53,623 nucleotides of DNA, from positions 7,048-60,670 of the forward strand of contig JBBTRI010000003.1 in NCBI GenBank assembly GCA_038065255.1, read 5' to 3'. Below are positions 47,337 through 53,623 of this stretch, in pieces. Positions within the stretch are counted from its first letter, which is position 1, and each line of letters starts with the position of its first letter. The notes beneath the pieces are model-generated. The model worked only from the letters and a program-made list of their open reading frames with translations, searched no databases and was not told where the DNA came from. Position numbers and translations under genes: made by a program. The DNA comes from Patescibacteria group bacterium. GTDB lineage: Bacteria > Patescibacteriota > Patescibacteriia > JACQRZ01.

Positions 47337-47726
47337 ATGGCAACCCAACAGAATGCCCAACAACAGTCTACTCAAGGGCAACAAACAACCTTTCAACTGC
47401 CGGCACAGCTACCCTTCGGACCTGAAATTATCGATAGGGATATTTTTGAACTCATCGGTTTGAAGGATATAGCGGACAAAGACCGCGCAGAAATGATGAC
47501 GGTCATCATGGATACCATTTACAATCGTGTCATTGCCCGCATTTTGGATAATTTTAACCCTCAGGAGCAAAAAGAGCTTGAAAAAGGACTCGAAAAGAAG
47601 GATTTGAAAAAAGTGAATGAAATGCTTGCCGGTAAGGAACTGCCGGATTATATGACGCTTCTCGCTGAAGAAACAGTGCTCTACAAAGTACAGCTTGCTA
47701 CCATGTTTGCGCCAAAGGCCGCGTAA
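47337..47726 (+). CDS. DUF5663-like small helical protein
   Basis: 129 aa. A Gln-rich lead (ATQQNAQQQSTQGQQTTFQL) precedes a helical domain: EIIDRDIFELIGLKDIADKD, then AEMMTVIMDTIYNRVIARIL and LEKGLEKKDLKKVNEMLAGK. The pattern of a short N-terminal helix ending L-G-L followed by paired helices matches DUF5663-type proteins frequent in CPR genomes (by eye). The role is unknown. It shares a promoter with the 755-aa gene 31 bp downstream, so the two may work together. Confidence 0.65.
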   Translation: MATQQNAQQQSTQGQQTTFQLPAQLPFGPEIIDRDIFELIGLKDIADKDRAEMMTVIMDTIYNRVIARILDNFNPQEQKELEKGLEKKDLKKVNEMLAGKELPDYMTLLAEETVLYKVQLATMFAPKAA

Positions 47727-47757
47727 AGGCTTCTAAATAACCCTATTTCAAAAATAT

Positions 47758-50025
47758 ATGGCAGGGAGAAATCCATTTGAACGAATATGGAACGCGATCA
47801 AAGGCGCACCGAATGAATATGAAACACCGCCTCCACCCCAAGCGCGGCCTGATGTGCGTGCACCTCGCGAAGTCGATCGAACCGCTACCGAGCGTTATCG
47901 TGTAGAAGAAGGTCGTATTACGCAGGAGCGTCCGGGAAGACTTGAAGCGCGCGCAGCTACTCCGCCGAGCACAGAACTTTCAGATGCGCAGAAGGCTGCA
48001 GAAACTAAGGAATACATGGATGCCGTAATGAGGGGGCTGCAAGAGATGCGCACCAAGGAACAGGAAGTGCTGGAAAACCGCTATGGCAGAGGAATGTTGA
48101 GTGCATTTCGAGGGTTTAATCAATGGCTCCATGAAACAGATTTGGGGCGAACAGTAAAAATTGCCGGAAAAGTAGTCGGAGGCCTTTCTATGGCGGCATG
48201 TGCAGGTATGCTGGCAGGAACTCCCGGTATTGCGTTTTCCCCGGCGCTTGCATTGATGGGTAAAAAAATGGCAATTAGCGGAGCGATCGAAGCGTTTCAG
48301 TATTTTGGAGGCATGAGAAGGGAGCGAGATCCTGATACGGGGCGCATCCAAACGCAGATTGGCGGCAAGGAACGCTTACGCCGCCTTGATATGGAAGCAG
48401 GGCGCAATATGCGCGGCAACCTCGAGGTGGTTGGGCAGGATTTGCGCGACCGTTTTGACCGGGGGGAGATTGATGCTGAAGAATTCCGGCAGCGCACCAT
48501 GACACTTGTTCATGACATGCAGGATAATGAAGAAGATATTTTACGCAACGATCGTGAATACGAAGATATTCGCAAAAGTAATCAGCGTGTTCGTGGATTC
48601 ATAAGTACCGGCGCGACACTTGGCATAGGCCTCTTGCAGGGTATTCCATTTGGCATTCAAGACTTAGATAAGAATGGTATAGCCCATTCTGTGATAGCGC
48701 GATTTGATGGTATTCGCTGGGCAGGCAATACCGTCATGAGCCCTCTACAAAGCCTGATGGGTAATTTTGGAGAAGTGCATGGGCTTGTGGCGGGAGTTGG
48801 CGAAGGCGCTTTTGTCGGCTCAGGTTTTCCGGGTAATTTAGCCGAATATTCACACCTACTTGGTGGGCTTGGTGTAGCGGCAGCTGGTATGGCAGCGCAG
48901 ACATTTCGAGAATTCGGTACGTTTGCTCAAGGTAGTCGCGCGCGCATCCGCGAATTGTTGAGCGAGAATGTGAGGATTGAGGATGGTGTTGTGGCACGCC
49001 CTGAGAACGAAGAACGAATACCTCGAGATGCTCGTCAGTATGAACATCCAATCGGCCCAGAGCCTGCGCCTACAGCACCTTCAGAACAAGCAAGAGATAT
49101 TTATGGGCAACGGCGCATTGCCGAGCGACCGGAAACACCTCCTACTGACAGCGAAGAACAGGGGGGTGCTCGAGGGATCTATGGCGGCAGGCGTGCTTTG
49201 GGTGAGGGAGGCGCTGGAGAAGGAGAACAAGAACCCCCTACTCCTGTTCCAACACAGCAATACGAGAGAGCTATCGGGCCACTTCAGGAAGGTGCACAAT
49301 ATCTAGAGCCAATCGGTCCCGAACCGGCGCCCTCTGGTCCAGAAGGAAATGAACGCTTTACGCCATTGACTCAAGCTGAAATCCGTGATGCGGCTAATTC
49401 AAGTGACTTAGCTCGGCTTATTCTTGAGCGCTTAGGAGCGGAAAATATTCCCCCCAAACTTACGTACAAAGATTTTTCAGAAAGATTTGGTGAAATGCTT
49501 CGCAATGCAGATGCGCAAACGCGCGATACAATGCGGCAATATATTCGTGATGCATATACTGCATATGAACCTGTGGCAAAACAGCCTCGCGATGTAAAGC
49601 TTGAATCACTGCGACGTATTTCTAGTATGCCAGAATTATTGCCACCACCACCTCCGCCAGAAAATGGTGGGACACCTGAGGCGGTAGAAGCAAAAACACA
49701 AAAAGCATTACGTCGCGAAGATCTCCTTGTTCAACCCAATAACCTTCGCGGAATCGTTCTTGAGCGCATTGGCGCCGGGGCTTTTGCGGCAAAAAACATT
49801 ACAGTATCGAAATTTGATACTGCACTTAATGAATGGTTAAAAACTCAAACTGATGCGAGTATCAGTCAAACGAATAAGTTTATTGAGCGCAGCAGGGAAC
49901 ATATTGCACGTATTGAAGGACTGCCTACTGATAATGACAAAAAGATAGTGCAGAAAAATCTAACCGCTGCGCGCGGCATTCTTGACGCACTCGAACAAAA
50001 AATTCTAACAGGAATAGTGGTATAG
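47758..50025 (+). CDS. Large hypothetical protein with Gly/Ala hydrophobic segments and Pro-rich repeats
   Basis: 755 aa, not recognised. Residues ~1-130 are charged and disordered-looking (Arg/Glu/Pro-rich). Hydrophobic, Gly/Ala-rich segments lie at ~140-168 (GGLSMAACAGMLAGTPGIAF), ~281-300 (FISTGATLGIGLLQGIPFGI) and ~368-384 (LLGGLGVAAAGMAAQTF); they could be membrane helices. A basic helical region separates the first two (GRNMRGNLEVVGQDLRDRFD). Then a Pro/Glu-rich part with imperfect repeats (YEHPIGPEPAPTAP and YLEPIGPEPAPSGP; IYGQRRIAERP and IYGGRRALGEG) and two C-terminal helical domains, each with LERLGAENIPPK- / LERIGAGAFAAK-like repeats. Bounded by a strong terminator. Confidence 0.65.
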   Translation: MAGRNPFERIWNAIKGAPNEYETPPPPQARPDVRAPREVDRTATERYRVEEGRITQERPGRLEARAATPPSTELSDAQKAAETKEYMDAVMRGLQEMRTKEQEVLENRYGRGMLSAFRGFNQWLHETDLGRTVKIAGKVVGGLSMAACAGMLAGTPGIAFSPALALMGKKMAISGAIEAFQYFGGMRRERDPDTGRIQTQIGGKERLRRLDMEAGRNMRGNLEVVGQDLRDRFDRGEIDAEEFRQRTMTLVHDMQDNEEDILRNDREYEDIRKSNQRVRGFISTGATLGIGLLQGIPFGIQDLDKNGIAHSVIARFDGIRWAGNTVMSPLQSLMGNFGEVHGLVAGVGEGAFVGSGFPGNLAEYSHLLGGLGVAAAGMAAQTFREFGTFAQGSRARIRELLSENVRIEDGVVARPENEERIPRDARQYEHPIGPEPAPTAPSEQARDIYGQRRIAERPETPPTDSEEQGGARGIYGGRRALGEGGAGEGEQEPPTPVPTQQYERAIGPLQEGAQYLEPIGPEPAPSGPEGNERFTPLTQAEIRDAANSSDLARLILERLGAENIPPKLTYKDFSERFGEMLRNADAQTRDTMRQYIRDAYTAYEPVAKQPRDVKLESLRRISSMPELLPPPPPPENGGTPEAVEAKTQKALRREDLLVQPNNLRGIVLERIGAGAFAAKNITVSKFDTALNEWLKTQTDASISQTNKFIERSREHIARIEGLPTDNDKKIVQKNLTAARGILDALEQKILTGIVV

Positions 50026-50047
50026 TTTTAGGCAATGTTGTTTTATT

Positions 50048-50079
50048 AAAACACCTCCGCCCGCTGCGGAGGTGTTTTT
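50048..50079 (+). terminator. Rho-independent terminator after the 755-aa gene
   Basis: 13-bp stem AAAACACCTCCGC (50048-50060), loop CCGCT, GCGGAGGTGTTTT (50066-50078), with five T. Textbook form. Confidence 0.92.
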
Positions 50080-50080
50080 G

Positions 50081-50089
50081 TGATATACT
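50081..50089 (+). promoter_or_regulatory. Extended -10 promoter of the lamin-tail surface protein
   Basis: TGA-TATACT directly after the terminator, with no -35 (that region is in the terminator stem). Predicted start ~50096, 20 nt before the ATG at 50116. Confidence 0.5.
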
Positions 50090-50115
50090 GTCTTTTATGT
50101 GCCTAATGCGTTTTT

Positions 50116-53055
50116 ATGAATATTGTTTTACAATTTTTTCTTTTCTTCTTTTTTCTTTCATCTTTTTTAATGCCCCATGTACTTTATGCAGCAGATTCGG
50201 ATATTGTGATTACAGAAATTTCTGCGTATGAATCTTCCGATCACGAATGGATTGAAATCTATAACAAAGGATCAAGCGCAGTCGATCTGACGGGTTGGAA
50301 ATTTTTTGAAGGCGACACAAATCATGGATTAGCGGCATTCCGTGGAGGACTTATCATACAGCCGCAAGTATATGCTGTTATTGCGGATGGTGCTGTAAAC
50401 ACAGCGGCAGATTACCCGCAGTACCAAGGCATACTTATCGATAGTTCATGGACAACGCTTAATGAAGGCGGAGAAATCATTGGATTAAAAAACGCCAGCG
50501 GTGCAACCATTGAGCAATTTACCTACATCAGCGCATCTGACCACTCTTTAGAGCGAGTTGATCCAACATTAGCAAACTATACAGCTTCAAATTGGAAGGA
50601 GCATCCAACAGGGAACACAATCGGAATGGCGTTCGCACAAGAAAATATACAGCAGCCACAACCATTGCAAAGCCAACAACCCTCGCAACCTCAGCAATCC
50701 TCAGTAAAGCCAAGCAAGGGATCAGTAGTTATCAATGAGCTTGTTTCTGATCCGTCTGATGAAGAAAAAGAGTGGATTGAACTGTACAACGTGACATCAC
50801 AGGCCATTGATCTTTCGGGATGGAGTATTACCAATGGTTCAGGAAAAACAATTTTACTTGCAGGCATTCTCCAGGGAAGCGGTAGTCAAAAATATCTTGC
50901 CATAGAAACATCGGGAGGAATGCAAAAAAATCTGGGTGATAAAATCTCCCTTCTTGATTCGCAGAAAGACGTGATCGATAGTGTTTCCTACGGAAGTTGG
51001 GATGATGGTATCCTGGGAGATAATGCTTTGCGCGCAGTGAACCCATACTCCTTGGCGCGAAAAACAGATGGGTACAATACTCACATGAACAGCAATGATT
51101 TTATTATAACAACCACACCGACTCGAGGAGCGGCAAATGTAATTACTCGAGAACCAAACACTCAATCCGAACAACCGGCATCAAAGGAAGTTCAATCAAG
51201 GCAAGAATTATCAGTGATCATTTCAGAGCTTCTGCCAAACCCATCTTCCCATGACCCCAAAGACGAATTTATTGAACTTTACAACAATAGTGCGACAGAC
51301 ATTAATCTAGTTGGCTGGCGTTTGGTAGATGAAGATGAACGAGAGTTTATATTTTCCAAAAATACATTAGGTAAGATTATCCTTAAGTCCAAAGAATACG
51401 GTGTTATCGGCAGAGATAGTTCTGGAATAGCATTAAACAATATCGGAGGAGAAACACTAAAACTCTATGAACCGGGTTCACAGAAGGCGCATTTTTCGGT
51501 GCGTTATTCAGACAATGCCAAAAACAACTTAAGCTATTCTCGCGATGTGCAGGGACGTTATGTGTGGACGCTTCGCGCGACACCGGGATCCACAAACGCT
51601 ATTGTCACGCCAAACCAACCACCCTCTCTCTCAATAGAGTGGCCAAAAAATATTATTGAGGGAGAAAAAGCAGTTTTTGATGCAACCGATACATTTGATC
51701 CTGATAATGATCCATTTCGCGTTGTATGGGATTTTGGTGATGGTACACAAGCAGAAGGCCTGTATGTTTCCCATGTTTTTTTGCAGAGCGGCTTAGTTAC
51801 GGTTATAGCTAAAGCTCTAGATGAGGAGCATGAAGAAATGATACAAAAACGCTTATCAATTACTGCATCAAAAAACATTACTGCTCTCAAACAAGAGCAA
51901 CCACAGCAGCTCATACAAGAAGATGGTGTCTACCCCATTGTTTTGAATGAACTTATGCCCAATCCCAAGGGTTCTGATAGCAGTGAATACATTGAACTCA
52001 AAAATATCGGCATGGTATCGGCAGATATTTCCGGTTGGATGCTCTTGTCGGAACAAAGCACAAAGCGCTATGTATTTGTACCGGGTACGAAGATTAATGC
52101 GCAGGCGCTGCTTGTGGTTTCGAAAAAAGAATTGCCCTTTAGCCAATCAAATGAGTATGACCGTATTGTCCTCCTCTCGCCTTCCGAGAAAGAAATTGAT
52201 ACGATTGATTTTGACGACGCGCCATCGGGCATGAGTTATGCGCGCACGACAAAAGGAGATTGGCTTTGGATAAAGCATGCAACTCCGGGAGTAGAAAATA
52301 ATGTTGATGGTATCTATGATGAGCGGAATGATGAATGGGATAATGAAGATGATATTTCGGGGCAGAAAAAAGTTCCTTCTAAAATAACAGATACAAAAAA
52401 ACAAACACAGCCGGGCATTGAATGTACTATTGCCGCTGTTCCCGGAATATTGGGCAAGAACACTGCATATTGCGCCCATCCGTTTGTACGCATACGGTTT
52501 GGGTTTCAAAACATCCAAAAATTGCAAGAAGGTGACCGTATCCGAGGCAATGGGAAGGTATCTCACTCAAATGGACAAACCCTCATAACACTCAAGAATG
52601 CTGCGGACATAAGCATTATAAGACATGGTGAGAAAGCACTCGCATCAGAGCTTGAGATAAATGATATTACGGATGGCAATTTGGGATCCCTTGCTCGTGT
52701 AGGTGGCAGTATTGTGCGAATGCAGTGGCCGTCAGTATGGATCGGGAGTGCCGAGCACGAACTTCGAGCATATGTATACAAAACAACACTGATAAAAAAA
52801 CCCGAAGCGATTGTTGGTGATACCATAGATATTACCGGTATACTCGATAAAACAGCATCAGGATATAGAATCCTGCCACGATCATCCGAAGATATACGCA
52901 TTACTCCTGCACAGCGCAAATCTGAGCTATTCGGCATAGTGCCAGAAAAATCAGAAAAACAAGAGAAAAAAGGCAATTATATACTTGCAACACTCGCAGC
53001 GCTTGCTATTGTTTCAGGAGGGCTTATTGTGCAGTATTTCGGAAAGAAAGGATAA
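50116..53055 (+). CDS. Surface protein with four lamin-tail domains, a PKD domain and an OB-like domain
   Basis: 979 aa. Signal peptide ends near VLYAAD (~27). Lamin-tail domains (LTD) at ~32-170 (ITEISAYESSDHEWIEIYNK), ~205-340 (VVINELVSDPSDEEKEWIEL), ~365-500 (VIISELLPNPSSHDPKDEFI) and ~606-730 (IVLNELMPNPKGSDSSEYIE), each with the D/E-W/F-I-E-L/I-Y/K-N and D-L-x-G-W signature. A PKD domain sits between the third and fourth (~501-590: VVWDFGDGTQAEG). A region with two OB-fold-like strands (GDRIRGNGKVSHSNGQTLIT; GDTIDITGILDKTASGYRIL) precedes one C-terminal TM helix (ILATLAALAIVSGGLIVQYF). LTDs often mediate adhesion or accompany nucleases. Role inferred: cell-surface binding. Confidence 0.8.
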   Translation: MNIVLQFFLFFFFLSSFLMPHVLYAADSDIVITEISAYESSDHEWIEIYNKGSSAVDLTGWKFFEGDTNHGLAAFRGGLIIQPQVYAVIADGAVNTAADYPQYQGILIDSSWTTLNEGGEIIGLKNASGATIEQFTYISASDHSLERVDPTLANYTASNWKEHPTGNTIGMAFAQENIQQPQPLQSQQPSQPQQSSVKPSKGSVVINELVSDPSDEEKEWIELYNVTSQAIDLSGWSITNGSGKTILLAGILQGSGSQKYLAIETSGGMQKNLGDKISLLDSQKDVIDSVSYGSWDDGILGDNALRAVNPYSLARKTDGYNTHMNSNDFIITTTPTRGAANVITREPNTQSEQPASKEVQSRQELSVIISELLPNPSSHDPKDEFIELYNNSATDINLVGWRLVDEDEREFIFSKNTLGKIILKSKEYGVIGRDSSGIALNNIGGETLKLYEPGSQKAHFSVRYSDNAKNNLSYSRDVQGRYVWTLRATPGSTNAIVTPNQPPSLSIEWPKNIIEGEKAVFDATDTFDPDNDPFRVVWDFGDGTQAEGLYVSHVFLQSGLVTVIAKALDEEHEEMIQKRLSITASKNITALKQEQPQQLIQEDGVYPIVLNELMPNPKGSDSSEYIELKNIGMVSADISGWMLLSEQSTKRYVFVPGTKINAQALLVVSKKELPFSQSNEYDRIVLLSPSEKEIDTIDFDDAPSGMSYARTTKGDWLWIKHATPGVENNVDGIYDERNDEWDNEDDISGQKKVPSKITDTKKQTQPGIECTIAAVPGILGKNTAYCAHPFVRIRFGFQNIQKLQEGDRIRGNGKVSHSNGQTLITLKNAADISIIRHGEKALASELEINDITDGNLGSLARVGGSIVRMQWPSVWIGSAEHELRAYVYKTTLIKKPEAIVGDTIDITGILDKTASGYRILPRSSEDIRITPAQRKSELFGIVPEKSEKQEKKGNYILATLAALAIVSGGLIVQYFGKKG

Positions 53056-53060
53056 AGAGT

Positions 53061-53531
53061 ATGTATAGCATTACGCTTATTGTCGTGGGAAAGCTCAAAG
53101 AGCAGCAATGGAAATCCGCATGCGAGGAATATAACAAGCGCATGCGGCCTTTCTCGCGTATGGAAATAATAGAATTAAAAGAAGAGTCATTTGCAAAACC
53201 TTCAGAGAAGAATCGTGTTCTTGGGCTTGAGGGGAGCCGTATTGCGGAAAGGATTCCGCGCGATTCATTTGTTGTCGCGCTCGACAGAGAAGGTACGCAA
53301 TACTCATCTGAGCGATTGGCACAAGCCATTAAGCAGGTTGGTGAAATGGGTGATAGGATAGTGTTTATTATCGGCGGTCCCCTGGGGCTTTCTCCAGCTA
53401 TTCTTGCAAAAGCTTCCCTGCGTTTGAGTTTATCCCAGTTGACGCTTCCTCATCAGCTTGCTAGAGTAGTGCTTGCAGAACAGCTCTATCGTGCGATGAC
53501 TATTCTGCACGGCAAGCAGTATCATTATTAA
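53061..53531 (+). CDS. rlmH: 23S rRNA (pseudouridine1915-N3)-methyltransferase RlmH
   Basis: 156 aa, the usual length. SPOUT-class methyltransferase acting on pseudouridine 1915 of helix 69. It opens YSITLIVVGKLKEQQWKSAC with EEYNKRMRPFSRMEIIELKE, as family members do; the SAM-knot motif is FIIGGPLGLSPAILAKASLR, and LSLSQLTLPHQLARVVLAEQ with LYRAMTILHGKQYHY forms the trefoil end (usually G-x-P-Y-H-K/H; here GKQYHY). It begins 5 bp after the surface protein and is followed 17 bp later by tRNA-Gly. Confidence 0.96.
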   Translation: MYSITLIVVGKLKEQQWKSACEEYNKRMRPFSRMEIIELKEESFAKPSEKNRVLGLEGSRIAERIPRDSFVVALDREGTQYSSERLAQAIKQVGEMGDRIVFIIGGPLGLSPAILAKASLRLSLSQLTLPHQLARVVLAEQLYRAMTILHGKQYHY

Positions 53532-53548
53532 AACTCATCACTTATATT

Positions 53549-53623
53549 GCGGGTATCGTATAGCGGCTATTATGGGTCCTTGCCAAGGACCAGATGAGGG
53601 TTCGACTCCCTCTACCCGCTCCA
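53549..53623 (+). tRNA. tRNA-Gly, anticodon GCC, CCA encoded
   Basis: Acceptor GCGGGTA (53549-53555) pairs with TACCCGC (53613-53619), discriminator T, CCA at 53621-53623. Anticodon stem GGTCC/GGACC encloses TTGCCAA, anticodon GCC. T-arm GAGGG-TTCGACT-CCCTC. The gene ends exactly at the last base of the window. No separate promoter is evident, so it may be processed from the rlmH transcript. Confidence 0.95.

Noticed and set aside
1-53623. CRISPR array, prophage or integrase
   Set aside because: No regularly spaced short repeats, no cas, integrase or phage structural genes were seen on either strand.

Overview
The window looks like a chromosomal segment from a Candidate Phyla Radiation (Patescibacteria) bacterium, most likely Parcubacteria-like. 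The reasons are small tightly packed genes, very few Shine-Dalgarno sequences, transketolase split into two genes, a DUF5663-like protein, a K+-independent-type membrane pyrophosphatase next to nusA/rpsA/ftsH, and long surface proteins built of PKD, FnIII, lamin-tail and carboxypeptidase-regulatory-like domains with no outer-membrane or LPS genes in view. The placement is inferred from gene content; there is no rRNA in the window to confirm it.

Layout. 1-4.5 kb: start of a nucleotide-sugar dehydrogenase (minus), a metallo-beta-lactamase-fold protein without its metal histidines, a membrane-anchored DUF333-like protein, and gyrA. 4.5-7 kb: two small hypothetical genes read divergently from one shared promoter region, then rpmF, nusB and rnc. 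6.9-11.7 kb (minus): valS-tyrS-membrane protein-PH-domain protein, apparently one operon. 11.8-12.04 kb: a tRNA-Ile with anticodon UAU followed by a 162-bp palindrome-rich unit that ends in a second copy of the tRNA 3' end. 12.1-14.9 kb: slipin, rnhB, methyltransferase, membrane protein, YraN-family protein. 15-26.9 kb: the surface block, with two identical 397-aa secreted proteins flanking a membrane-anchored DUF916-like protein, then 881-aa and 1,887-aa multidomain surface proteins. 27-35.1 kb: nusA, hppA, rpsA, ftsH and a PilB/GspE-type ATPase. 35.2-39 kb: an ICMT-like methyltransferase, a lytic-transglycosylase-like membrane protein, a 41-aa membrane ORF, tRNA-Leu(UAA) and an HNH endonuclease. 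39-42.3 kb (minus): rpe, a glycosyltransferase and both transketolase subunits. 42.3-44.2 kb: three small hypothetical genes. 44.2-44.6 kb: a gene-free stretch with strong RNA-type stems. 44.7-47.2 kb (minus): beta-CASP ribonuclease, SLOG/LOG-like protein, rpiB. 47.3-50 kb: DUF5663-like protein and a 755-aa hypothetical. 50-53.6 kb: a lamin-tail-domain surface protein, rlmH and tRNA-Gly(GCC), which ends on the last base.

Themes. Promoters are easy to see: many have an extended -10 (TGC or TGA before TATAAT or a close variant), and four share the 12-mer TGCTATAATTAT. Several predicted start sites lie only a few bases before the start codon, so leaderless mRNAs are likely. Rpe, RpiB and split transketolase supply much of the non-oxidative pentose phosphate pathway. 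The strongest candidate for an undescribed system is the 15-27 kb surface block. It recalls the WxL / DUF916 (WxL-interacting protein) pairing of Gram-positive bacteria, here with a perfect 1,211-bp gene duplication. That comparison rests on domain appearance by eye and has not been searched.
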